A stretch of DNA of 11,585 nt from Bacillota bacterium (GCA_023391955.1 JAEWAA010000469.1:1-11585), one strand, 5' to 3'. Counted from the first letter of the stretch, positions 1-6,584 are shown. Notes: generated by a model not told the origin, from the sequence alone. A program made the numbers and translations.

Positions 1-1323
1 GGACCAAGCCGTATCCATCTCATTATTGCCGCACCAAAGAGCAATACAGGGATGATTGCGCAGTCTGCGGAGATTGTACGCCGCTTCCTCCCGGACGCTG
101 GTAAGAAAGGCCTTGTCACCCGGGTACATGCTGCACGCAAACATAAAATCCTGCCAAACCAGCAGCCCGTACTCATCACAGAGCTCATAAAAGATATCGT
201 TTTCATAAATGCCGCCGCCCCACACCCGCAGCATATTCATATTGGACTCCACCGCCGACATAATTTCATGCAGGTACCGCTCCCTGGTTACCTCCGTCAG
301 GAAGCTGTCATTGGGAATATGATTGGCGCCTTTAGCGAATACCGGTACCCCGTTCAGCTCGATATAAAAGGAAGCCCCGAAGGAATCCGGCTCTTGCACG
401 AGCCTAACTCTACGCAAGCCGGTGCGGGCATGCCGCTCCGCATAAACAGCACCTTCGTCAGCCGCATCGGAGATCTCCGCTGTAAAGGTGTACAGGGTTG
501 GCTCACCCAGCCCGTTGCACCACCATAATTCCGGGCGGTCTATACTCACCTCCAACTGGACTGTCTGAACCCCCTCCTCCAGATGCAAAGGCAGGCTCCA
601 CACCTGTGCTCCAGCCAAAAGGCGCAGCACTATATCCTTTGGACCATCCGATTGGATGTCTGCTATGGCAGTCAGTTGAGCCGCTTCGGCCGTTACATCC
701 CTTTGCCGGATATACAAATCGGTGATCCAGCATCCGGACCAGCTCTCCAGCCTGACCTCTCTCCAGATTCCGCTGGTTACAAAACGAGGGCCCCAGTCCC
801 AGCCATAATGATACGGGGCTTTACGGGCGAATACGCTGACCTTCTTATCCCCCATACCGCCTATTTCGGACTGGTCATTGGAAGCCGGCAAGGCATAACC
901 CAACTTCTCCAGCTTGGGCAGATCCTCCAATACAGGGGAGCGAAACCGTATTCGCAGCACATTGCCGGTTGGCTGGGCCCAATCCCGAACATCTACCCTC
1001 CAGCCGCGGAACATATTATCTGCCGACAGGATCCGGTGTTCATTTAGATATACATCCGCATAAGTATCCAGTCCGTCAAAAACCAGCTCCAATCCGCTTC
1101 CTGCATTCCACTCCGCCGGTACATCGAAGGTCGTTTGGTATTCCCAGCTCTGTTTATCGATCCATTGCAGCTCCCGCTCATTGGTTCTGTAGAATGGATC
1201 AGGAATTCGTTGGTTCCGCAGCAGATCTGTATGCACACAGCCCGGCACGACCGCAGGATACCAGGTTTCCTTTTCTCCTCCACGAAATTTCCATTCCGTC
1301 AAAGTTAAGATGGTGCTTGCCAT
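1..1323 (-). CDS. Beta-mannosidase, GH2 family (3' part missing)
   Basis: Predicted cytoplasmic glycoside hydrolase removing terminal beta-D-mannose from mannosides. I translated the minus strand from the ATG at 1323-1321; 441 codons are open to the window edge, against about 820-850 residues usual for the family. There is no signal peptide. Residues ~1-200 look like the jelly-roll sugar-binding domain (ending in YHYGWDWGPRF), followed by an Ig-like domain. The TIM barrel begins near GVPVFAKGANHIPNDSF and continues through NMLRVWGGGIYENDIFYELCDEYG (partial quotes: RVWGGGIYE, LLVWQDFMFACSMYP). The last visible motif, LWCGNNEMDTAW, holds the expected acid/base Glu435; the nucleophile Glu would lie outside the window. 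The Shine-Dalgarno is only a G-run 8 nt before the ATG. It lies downstream of a LacI-family gene with its own promoter and an operator-like site. Family is confident; the exact substrate is inferred. Confidence 0.93.
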   Translation of the reverse strand, partial: MASTILTLTEWKFRGGEKETWYPAVVPGCVHTDLLRNQRIPDPFYRTNERELQWIDKQSWEYQTTFDVPAEWNAGSGLELVFDGLDTYADVYLNEHRILSADNMFRGWRVDVRDWAQPTGNVLRIRFRSPVLEDLPKLEKLGYALPASNDQSEIGGMGDKKVSVFARKAPYHYGWDWGPRFVTSGIWREVRLESWSGCWITDLYIRQRDVTAEAAQLTAIADIQSDGPKDIVLRLLAGAQVWSLPLHLEEGVQTVQLEVSIDRPELWWCNGLGEPTLYTFTAEISDAADEGAVYAERHARTGLRRVRLVQEPDSFGASFYIELNGVPVFAKGANHIPNDSFLTEVTRERYLHEIMSAVESNMNMLRVWGGGIYENDIFYELCDEYGLLVWQDFMFACSMYPGDKAFLTSVREEAAYNLRRLRNHPCIALWCGNNEMDTAWS

Positions 1324-1353
1324 TGAGGTAACCCCCCATTGCTTTTTGTTATT

Positions 1354-1370
1354 TTTGTTATTATAACGTT
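1354..1370. promoter_or_regulatory. Candidate LacI-family operator of the beta-mannosidase gene
   Basis: The plus strand reads TTTGTTATTATAACGTT. It shares TTTGTTA, two differing bases, then ATAAC with the perfect palindrome at 2606-2628 in front of the regulator gene. Aligned over 23 positions (1351-1373), 15 agree. The site falls just after the predicted transcription start, where a bound repressor would block transcription. That it is bound by the neighbouring regulator is inferred. Confidence 0.5.
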
Positions 1371-1384
1371 ATTTTGACACCTTC

Positions 1385-1414
1385 ATAATATGTCCCTTCC
1401 TCTACCAGAGTCAA
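1385..1414 (-). promoter_or_regulatory. Predicted sigma-A promoter of the beta-mannosidase gene
   Basis: On the minus strand, TTGACT (1414-1409) is followed after 18 nt by TATTAT (1390-1385). Each is one base from consensus. Transcription would start near 1378, placing the operator-like site at 1354-1370 just downstream. The -35 abuts the T-run of the upstream gene's terminator, so the mannosidase gene is probably transcribed from here. A second, perfect TATAAT at 1365-1360 lacks a good -35 and overlaps the operator. Confidence 0.6.
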
Positions 1415-1416
1415 CT

Positions 1417-1451
1417 AAAAAAAGCACCCGCCCGTTGCAACGAATGCTTTT
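1417..1451 (-). terminator. Intrinsic terminator after the LacI-family gene
   Basis: In the minus-strand RNA, AAAAGCATTCG pairs with CGGGTGCTTTT (11 bp with two G-U pairs) around a 10-nt loop, followed by a run of seven U. The wobble pairs become C-A mismatches on the plus strand, so it favours minus-strand transcription. It lies a few bases past the regulator's stop codon and just before the beta-mannosidase promoter, insulating the two units. Confidence 0.75.
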
Positions 1452-1459
1452 ATTCTCTC

Positions 1460-2527
1460 TCATCTCCCCGGCTTTGCCAAGGACCCGCGGTATATGATCT
1501 CGCAGGAAACCATCAGCCTCTCCACCGGCTCCGCCCCGCGGCGTACCCGTTCCAGAAGCTTCTCCACCGCACGTCTGCCGAGCAATTCCTTGGGTACATG
1601 AACCGTCGTAAGTGGCGGGTCTAACCGGGCGGAATCCTCCAGGTTATCAAAGCCTGTTACCGTTACATCCCCCGGAATAGACAAGTCCAGCTCCCGCAGC
1701 ACCCGGAGGACAATGGAAGCGATCCAATCATTGCCGCATACCAATGCGGTAGGACGGGTGGAAGATTCTTTCCATTCACGCTGCAGCCAGTGTCTGAATT
1801 GATCCTCATACGACTGCTTCGCATCCTCTGTCAGCGCCAATCTTAAAGCATCCTTCGGCAGCCCGTAACGTCCATGCTCCTCTACCGCGGCCCTAAAGCC
1901 CATCCACCGGTCAGAGAAGCTGCGGGAAAACTGTTCATTGCCGATAAACCGCAGCTCCCGGTGTCCAATGGCAATCAGATGGTTAACCAGCCGCAGCATG
2001 GAATCGTAATTGTTGACAAATATGGAGTCTGTCGGGATCAGCCGATCTTCATGGTCGATTAGCACCATGGGAATTCCCTTACGGTGAATATTCAGCAGTA
2101 CGCCGTTGTCCATCAGGCCAACGCCCAAGGCACCCAAAATACCGGCGGAATTCATCATCTCCAGGAAGGATTCCACACTATGCTCCGGCATAATCAGCAT
2201 TCCGATTCCGGCCTCCTCCAGCCTGGCGGAGATGCCATCCATGATCCGTCCCCAAAACATAGACTGCTTGTTCTGGAAGCGGATATCCGACACCAGAACA
2301 ATAACAGATTGTTTGACGGCTGTTTTGGAGGCTCCCGGGTTTTCCAGTTCGGCCTGCTTCAGCTTAACCTTCTGCTGGTTGAAGTACCCGAGCTGAGAAG
2401 CGGTCTGAATGACTCTCTCCCTGGTCGCCTCGCTGACTCCGTTTAGGCCCGACAGCGCCTTGGATACCACAAACTTCGATACCCCCAGCTCATCGGCGAT
2501 TTGCTGCATCGTCACCTTTTTAGCCAT
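1460..2527 (-). CDS. LacI/GalR-family transcriptional regulator
   Basis: A 355-residue DNA-binding regulator, normal length for the family. Residues ~4-48 (VTMQQIADELGVSKFVVSKALSG and on to ASQLGYF) form the LacI helix-turn-helix headpiece. From residue ~73 (QSVIVLVSD) a periplasmic-binding-protein-like effector domain follows, with typical late motifs TALVCGNDWIA and VTGFDNLEDSARLDPPLTTVHVP. The linker between them lacks the usual PNxxAR hinge helix. The start has AAGGAG about 13 nt upstream. It lies directly upstream of the beta-mannosidase gene with its own terminator between them, so a mannoside-responsive repressor is the best guess. A palindrome over its own promoter region suggests autoregulation. 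The effector is unknown. Confidence 0.92.
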   Translation of the reverse strand: MAKKVTMQQIADELGVSKFVVSKALSGLNGVSEATRERVIQTASQLGYFNQQKVKLKQAELENPGASKTAVKQSVIVLVSDIRFQNKQSMFWGRIMDGISARLEEAGIGMLIMPEHSVESFLEMMNSAGILGALGVGLMDNGVLLNIHRKGIPMVLIDHEDRLIPTDSIFVNNYDSMLRLVNHLIAIGHRELRFIGNEQFSRSFSDRWMGFRAAVEEHGRYGLPKDALRLALTEDAKQSYEDQFRHWLQREWKESSTRPTALVCGNDWIASIVLRVLRELDLSIPGDVTVTGFDNLEDSARLDPPLTTVHVPKELLGRRAVEKLLERVRRGAEPVERLMVSCEIIYRGSLAKPGR

Positions 2528-2605
2528 ACAACTCTCTCTGCTCCTTATTTTGCGAAAGCCCCAAGTCCTCCGCTCTCTGCTTCTTCTATGAACCTACCTT
2601 ATCAC

Positions 2606-2628
2606 AAATTTGTTAGCATAACAAATTT
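2606..2628. promoter_or_regulatory. Perfect 23-bp palindrome, probable autoregulatory operator
   Basis: AAATTTGTTA (2606-2615) and TAACAAATTT (2619-2628) are exact inverted repeats around GCA. The site is about 80 bp before the regulator's ATG. Read on the minus strand it contains a -35-like TTGTTA (2624-2619), with weak -10 candidates nearby (TAAGGT 2601-2596, or GATAAG 2603-2598), so a bound repressor would cover the promoter. The remaining gap between the amidase stop (2651) and this gene shows nothing else I can support. Confidence 0.6.
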
Positions 2629-2650
2629 AGAAAAAGCCGGATAATGGGGA

Positions 2651-4117
2651 TTATATGAAGCTGCGCAGCGATGGCGGGCGGCGGATGTTATGATGCTGTT
2701 CAAAGGAATAAGCCAGCGAGATCAGCACAGGTTCTTCATACGCCCGGGCGGCAAAGGTTATGCCGAAGGGCACACCTGCAGAGGTGTAACCGGCGGGAAC
2801 CACAATAGAGGGATAACCTGCCCGTGAAGTAATCCGTGCACCGAAATCAGCGGGGAACAAGAGCGCATCAAGCTTATGCTCGCGTATCGTGGCATCCATT
2901 CCCTCCTCCTTGCAAAGCCGCAGGTCGGTGAGCCGGTCCTGCAAATATTGGGGCTCCGTTAGTGTTCCGGAGGTGGTGTATTCGGCATCGATCAGCGTAG
3001 ATTGTCCATAACGAAGCGTTTGCACCGGATGGGCGTGGTTGAAGTCGATAATCTCCTTAAGCGAGCGTATTTTGGCTCCCGGACCGAGTTTAGCCAGATA
3101 AGCGCCAAGGGAGGACTTGAATTCGTTCAAAACCACCGACGAATATTTGATCTCCCGCGCCGTTCTAATATCCGCCGGATCAACGATTATTGCGCCCAGT
3201 TCACGCATAACATCCAAAGTCCCGTTAAAGATGGCAAGCTGTTCCTCAGTCAGCTCCTCAAAATAATAGTCCCGGGGAATGCCGATGCGTGCTCCCCGCA
3301 GCCCCTCTGCATTAAGGAATGCCGTGTAGTCCTTATGCCGTTTCCCGGAGCCTGTACGAGTGGCGGCATCTTCCTTATCCTCACCTGCCAGAGCATTCAG
3401 CAGCAGCACCGTATCCCCCACCGTGCGAGCCATGGGACCGGCGGTATCCTGGGAGTTGGATAAGGGCAGAATGCCGGAACGGCTGATCAGCCCCACCGTA
3501 GGTTTGAGGCCAACAATACCGCCGAGATTGCTGGGGTTCAAGATGGAGCCGGAGGTTTCCGTGCCCACGGACACGGTACAGAAATTACAGGCCACTGCCA
3601 CAGCCGAGCCGGCGCTGGAGCCGCCCGTCGGTGTCGATATATTGTAGGGATTCAGCACCTGGCCGCCGCGGGAGCTGTAGCCTGAAGGCATACCGTTGGT
3701 CATGAAGTTGGCAAATTCCGTCATGTTGGCTTTGCCCATGATGACCGCTCCGGCTTCACGCAATCTGGCTACCAGAAAAGCATCCTCGCCTGCATGCGAA
3801 TCGGCCAAAGCCAACGAACCTGCGCTGGTATGCATCTTGTCTCCGGTATTGATATTGTCCTTAAGCAGCACCGGGATTCCATGCAGGGGACTGCGCGGCC
3901 CCCACGCAGCACGCTCTACATCCAGCGCTTCTGCGATGAATAGTGCGTCGGGATTGAGCTCCAGCACCGAGTTGACAGTCAGTCCGTTCTTGTCATGCTC
4001 CGCTATCCGTTGGTAATACATAAGAACCAGTTGTTTGGCAGTCAACTCACCGGATTCCATAGCCGCCTGAATTTGCGGTATGGTGGCTTCCACAAGCTCA
4101 AAACCCATGGGCATCAC
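2651..4117 (-). CDS. Amidase-signature family hydrolase
   Basis: A 488-residue amidase of the AS family, which hydrolyses carboxylic amides through a Ser-cisSer-Lys triad. Visible triad: Lys86 in PVLLKDNI, cis-Ser167 in PTGGSSAGSA, and nucleophile Ser191 in GTETSGSILNPS; the position before GS is usually Asp in bacterial relatives and is Ser here. LHGIPVLLKDNINT and AVIMGKANMTEFANF are further family blocks. The C-terminal ITFAARAYEEPVLISLAYSFEQ is complete. There is no clear signal peptide. GAGG precedes three near-adjacent Met codons (MMPM), so the exact start is uncertain by a few residues. It is probably not GatA, because no gatB or gatC is near. A cre-like site upstream suggests carbon-catabolite control. 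The substrate cannot be told. Confidence 0.9.
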   Translation of the reverse strand: MMPMGFELVEATIPQIQAAMESGELTAKQLVLMYYQRIAEHDKNGLTVNSVLELNPDALFIAEALDVERAAWGPRSPLHGIPVLLKDNINTGDKMHTSAGSLALADSHAGEDAFLVARLREAGAVIMGKANMTEFANFMTNGMPSGYSSRGGQVLNPYNISTPTGGSSAGSAVAVACNFCTVSVGTETSGSILNPSNLGGIVGLKPTVGLISRSGILPLSNSQDTAGPMARTVGDTVLLLNALAGEDKEDAATRTGSGKRHKDYTAFLNAEGLRGARIGIPRDYYFEELTEEQLAIFNGTLDVMRELGAIIVDPADIRTAREIKYSSVVLNEFKSSLGAYLAKLGPGAKIRSLKEIIDFNHAHPVQTLRYGQSTLIDAEYTTSGTLTEPQYLQDRLTDLRLCKEEGMDATIREHKLDALLFPADFGARITSRAGYPSIVVPAGYTSAGVPFGITFAARAYEEPVLISLAYSFEQHHNIRRPPSLRSFI

Positions 4118-4143
4118 ACCTCTTTTCTGATGGATATATTTTC

Positions 4144-4159
4144 TTACAAACGCTTACAT
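4144..4159 (-). promoter_or_regulatory. cre-like CcpA site upstream of the amidase gene
   Basis: The minus strand reads ATGTAAGCGTTTGTAA. It fits 15 of 16 positions of the Bacillus cre consensus WTGNAARCGNWWNCAW, with T in place of the conserved C near the 3' end. It lies 27-42 bp before the amidase ATG, after the terminator of the preceding gene and in the region where a -35 would be. I see no convincing -10 (TATATC nearby is weak), so the promoter itself is not called. Confidence 0.5.
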
Positions 4160-4168
4160 GAGGCTTAT

Positions 4169-4216
4169 AAAAAAAGCCCGCCCGATCCGTACTACAGCTA
4201 ACGGTTCGTGCAGGCT
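4169..4216 (-). terminator. Strong bipartite intrinsic terminator
   Basis: In the minus-strand RNA, AGCCTGC pairs with GCGGGCT, CGA with TCG and CCGT with ACGG, in one continuous helix broken only by two single-base mismatches, with loop TAGCTGTAGT. A run of seven U follows. It ends the long minus-strand gene run that starts at 9113 and separates it from the amidase gene. Confidence 0.85.
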
Positions 4217-4254
4217 ATCTTGAATGTTGCGATTATGGTGTAAGCGTTAAGAGA

Positions 4255-4740
4255 TCATTCGCCGACGCGGACAAAACCTTCCTCTGCCAGGTACTCCTCT
4301 GCTTCCTGCACCGTCTCAAAGGCCATATCCAAGTTTGCTCCGGCATACAGGTACCACATATCTTCTTCGTGCTTCAGTTCAAGCTTGTTTCCGGCCGCAT
4401 CGGTCCAATGGCTATTCTGCGTCTTGCCCTTCTTAGGGGTGGGAGCAGGAGAGGCGGATTCATAACCAGCCATTGCCGCTATAGTGGCATCCAGCAGAGA
4501 GCGGAGCTCGGCCTCGGAATACTCGCGGATATTCACAAGCCCTTTACTATCAATGGGATAACCCTTAAGCAGCCCTGCGTATACAAAGCCGTTGCCATTA
4601 GGGTGCAGGTGGTAAGCAATGGTTTTTTTGTCGTGGCGGCTCTCCTCAAAGTGGTAATTGACCCGGCCCAACGATACATCCTTACGTTCAAGCTCAGGGT
4701 AGGAATCCAGTACAGCCAGTTTCTGTTCAAAAGTCAGCAT
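4255..4740 (-). CDS. Unknown protein, 161 aa
   Basis: I do not recognise a named family. It is soluble and rather acidic, with no membrane segment. An N-terminal part (LTFEQKLAVLDSYPELERKDVSLGRVNYHF to about residue 90) contains HLHPNGNGFVYAG; a Pro/Lys-rich linker (SPAPTPKKGK) follows; the C-terminal ~50 residues (HWTDAAGNKLELKHEEDMWYLYAG, then an acidic helix) look like a small separate domain. I start it at the ATG 4740-4738, because GGAGG lies 6 nt upstream. A longer reading from the ATG at 4782 would begin inside the predicted -10 box. It is the last gene before the terminator at 4169-4216. Confidence 0.75.
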   Translation of the reverse strand: MLTFEQKLAVLDSYPELERKDVSLGRVNYHFEESRHDKKTIAYHLHPNGNGFVYAGLLKGYPIDSKGLVNIREYSEAELRSLLDATIAAMAGYESASPAPTPKKGKTQNSHWTDAAGNKLELKHEEDMWYLYAGANLDMAFETVQEAEEYLAEEGFVRVGE

Positions 4741-4780
4741 ATCGCGCCTCCGGTTTGCGGTTGTAAGGTTCAAGTACCCC

Positions 4781-4789
4781 ATTATACCA
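4781..4789 (-). promoter_or_regulatory. Extended -10 promoter of the 161-aa gene
   Basis: The minus strand reads TGGTATAAT, a perfect TATAAT with the TGn extension. No good -35 is visible 17 nt upstream, as is usual for extended -10 promoters. Transcription would start near 4774, about 35 nt before the ATG at 4740. The motif partly overlaps the stop region of the preceding gene, so this gene can be expressed apart from its neighbours. Confidence 0.6.
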
Positions 4790-4791
4790 CA

Positions 4792-5205
4792 TTACCCGCT
4801 GATTTCTTTACCGCACTTTGGGCAGAACCGGTAGGTTTCTTCTATAACCTTGTTCCCGCAATACGGACAGTATTCAAACTGGCCGTCTTTCCTTGCAGGA
4901 TCGGTTTCAGAAATGGCAGGATTGCTTCGATTACGTTGATTCACAAACTGATTCAGCGGATCAGGCTCCTCCCGATGGTCCGTGATATCAAAGACGGACA
5001 TCCGGTTTTGGCCCGTCGCATTCTTGAAGTGATAAATCCCCTGCATAATGGCCAAACCAACAAAAACAATCCCAAAAAACACAAAAAAGATGGGGGCACC
5101 CATACTAGCCGCACTGATGGTCCAGAAGACCCCAAACAACCCAACAGCAACACTTCCAACAGCCCCCATCGCAGATGGTCCACGGCCTGGTTTAATGCTT
5201 TTCAT
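4792..5205 (-). CDS. Small membrane protein with C-terminal zinc ribbon
   Basis: 137 residues. Two hydrophobic segments, about residues 13-32 and 37-58, are followed by a polar linker rich in Asn and Asp and a C-terminal zinc ribbon with CPYC (Cys113, Cys116) and CPKC (Cys128, Cys131). The Zn-ribbon would face the cytoplasm if the short N-terminus is inside. AAGGA lies 10 nt before the ATG. The gene starts 15 bp after the stop of the 60-aa membrane-protein gene, so the two are very likely cotranscribed. The function is unknown; zinc-ribbon membrane proteins of this kind are common in Bacillota and seldom characterised. Confidence 0.85.
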   Translation of the reverse strand: MKSIKPGRGPSAMGAVGSVAVGLFGVFWTISAASMGAPIFFVFFGIVFVGLAIMQGIYHFKNATGQNRMSVFDITDHREEPDPLNQFVNQRNRSNPAISETDPARKDGQFEYCPYCGNKVIEETYRFCPKCGKEISG

Positions 5206-5220
5206 TTAGGAATCATCCTT

Positions 5221-5403
5221 TCACTGGTCTCTCTTCAACTCATTCCTGAGCTCCTCCAGCTCTTTCCTCATGAATATGATTTCTTTGGTGAGTTTTGAAT
5301 TATCTATAGAGTACCGAATTATAAATGAAATGATAGCAAACACAACAATAATAAACAGTAAGGAAATGAATAAACCCATTGGCGCAAATCCGCTCAAGGT
5401 CAT
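5221..5403 (-). CDS. Small single-pass membrane protein with coiled coil
   Basis: 60 residues: a hydrophobic segment at about residues 8-30 (LFISLLFIIVVFAIISFII) followed by a charged helix, about 37-58 (EIIFMRKELEELRNELKR), that fits a short cytoplasmic coiled coil. The start is well supported by AGGAGG 5 nt before the ATG. It sits 23 bp after the cyclase-family gene and 15 bp before the Zn-ribbon membrane gene. It could help anchor or assemble a membrane complex with the latter, but that is only inferred from position. I do not recognise a named family. Confidence 0.8.
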   Translation of the reverse strand: MTLSGFAPMGLFISLLFIIVVFAIISFIIRYSIDNSKLTKEIIFMRKELEELRNELKRDQ

Positions 5404-5426
5404 CGGAACCTCCTAATAAGTATTTG

Positions 5427-6044
5427 TTATTCTGCTCGCGCAACAATGCGTGCAACAGCGGAATCCGCTTTAATAAATAGTGGCAGGGCTATAATCTCGA
5501 AGGATGTTAGGTCCAATAACTGTTCAAGATTAGTAAGGTTTTCGGCAATGAAGATGCCATTCTCAAATAGAAGCTTATGAATCTCGAAGGGATATTGATC
5601 CGGGGAAGGTGTGTCTAACCCGATCATTTTTATCTTCTTGCGAACCAGCAGATCCGCAAACTCTTTCGAAAGAACAGGGTGTTGTTCAAAATACAGTTCT
5701 TGTCCGAAGTGTTGACTATGACCTGTATACAAAATTACTATTGTACCTTCGCTAATGAAATCTTCGTAGACTTCAAGGTACTCAATGGTTTGCATTCCCG
5801 ATACATCCAACACGATCCCATTACCCATAAATGAATCTAACGGGAAATCACTTAAATATAACCCAGACGTTGTCAGATGCATCGGTCCATCAATATGCGT
5901 GCCGGTATGCATATTGATCGTTAACTCATGATTTACAAATCCGTCGGCTTCCAGATGTTTCGTTTGCCTTAAATTCATCTCCGAATCTCCAGGATAAACC
6001 GGAATCCGATCCTGAAGCATATGAGTCAGGTCTATCAGCTTCAT
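5427..6044 (-). CDS. Cyclase / kynurenine-formamidase-like metal hydrolase
   Basis: A 205-residue protein of the cyclase family (the fold of bacterial arylformamidase KynB). The hallmark HTGTHIDGPMH (His46, His50, Asp52, His56) is the metal-binding motif, preceded by IPVYPGD. MIGLDTPSPDQ and the C-terminal ALPLFIKADSAVARIVA match the family pattern. Length is normal. It is predicted to be soluble and cytoplasmic, hydrolysing an amide or ester. With no other tryptophan-degradation gene in view, a kynurenine pathway role is not supported and the substrate is unknown. GGAGG lies 5 nt before the ATG. It leads a compact group with the two small membrane-protein genes downstream. Confidence 0.88.
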   Translation of the reverse strand: MKLIDLTHMLQDRIPVYPGDSEMNLRQTKHLEADGFVNHELTINMHTGTHIDGPMHLTTSGLYLSDFPLDSFMGNGIVLDVSGMQTIEYLEVYEDFISEGTIVILYTGHSQHFGQELYFEQHPVLSKEFADLLVRKKIKMIGLDTPSPDQYPFEIHKLLFENGIFIAENLTNLEQLLDLTSFEIIALPLFIKADSAVARIVARAE

Positions 6045-6074
6045 GGTTGCCTCCCTTTTTGGACAATCTAGTAT

Positions 6075-6167
6075 TCAAATGTTTATGTATGTGCCCCGCG
6101 GTAAAACAAATTCCTCCCCAGCATTAATGGTAAGCTCCTTCTGTTCATGTAATACGTTCAACTCCAC
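6075..6167 (-). pseudogene. Short coding-like stretch, possible gene remnant
   Basis: From a GTG at 6167 the minus strand encodes 30 residues (VELNVLHEQKELTINAG and then EEFVLPRGTYINI) and a TGA. The composition is protein-like, with alternating hydrophobic residues, Gly-Thr and Pro-Arg turns. It is in a different frame from the 133-aa gene, whose stop is at 6169. The frame is open only about 10 codons further upstream. There is no good Shine-Dalgarno. It may be the tail of a decayed gene, a frameshifted extension, or chance. It fills most of the 124-bp gap before the cyclase gene, in which I see no clear promoter. Confidence 0.3.
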
Positions 6168-6168
6168 G

Positions 6169-6570
6169 TTAGGGTTGCTTTCTTCCCCATGGGTTTGTCA
6201 GATAGGCTGTTATGGCTTCCTGTATATCCGTTTCCGCCTCTTCCCGAGTTAGTCCGGTATAGGAAACATCGTCAAAGCTCAGTTTATTGGCCGGATTCCA
6301 TCTGTTCTCCGAAGTGTCCGGAAATATGTAGGCAGTGACACGCACACATTGGTCCTTCACAAAAAAGGCAAATTCATACATGTCCTCACCGTTAGTTCTC
6401 AAGATTGAGTTGGAAACCCAACCAATATAATATAAAGCTTGCTGCTTGCTATGATTCACATGCCAATGCTGCATGGGAGGCAGTCCATCCTCCAACGGTT
6501 TACGGAACTGGTAAGTCCGCAGCTTTTCCAACCATTCCTCGTCTATCGCTTCATACTGAAACAAGAGCAT
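6169..6570 (-). CDS. Unknown protein, 131-133 aa
   Basis: A soluble, aromatic-rich protein of unknown family, with HWHVNHSKQQALYYIGWVSNSILR in its first half (residues ~35-58), a beta-rich centre (YEFAFFVKDQCVRVTAYIF) and a C-terminal helix (LTREEAETDIQEAITAYL). The first ATG (6570) is only 1 nt from GGAGG (6576-6572), which is too close. A TTG two codons later (6564-6562) is 7 nt from it and is the better start, giving 131 residues. It follows the phosphotransferase gene by 54 bp. No function can be given. Confidence 0.75.
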   Translation of the reverse strand: MLLFQYEAIDEEWLEKLRTYQFRKPLEDGLPPMQHWHVNHSKQQALYYIGWVSNSILRTNGEDMYEFAFFVKDQCVRVTAYIFPDTSENRWNPANKLSFDDVSYTGLTREEAETDIQEAITAYLTNPWGRKQP

Positions 6571-6584
6571 CCCTCCAACAAACA

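Noticed and set aside
52..1331. Several long plus-strand open frames (52-528, 583-1047, 969-1331)
   Set aside because: They lie antisense to the beta-mannosidase, whose minus-strand translation has clear GH2 motifs. The plus-strand translations have no recognisable domain.
2651..4117. Amidase as GatA of the glutamyl-tRNA amidotransferase
   Set aside because: No gatB or gatC is nearby, and the gene stands alone between its own upstream terminator and a LacI-family gene. The amidase-signature family is broad.
4369..5298. A 309-codon plus-strand open frame
   Set aside because: It runs antisense across three minus-strand genes that have good ribosome sites, transmembrane segments and a zinc ribbon. 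It lacks a ribosome site and any domain pattern.
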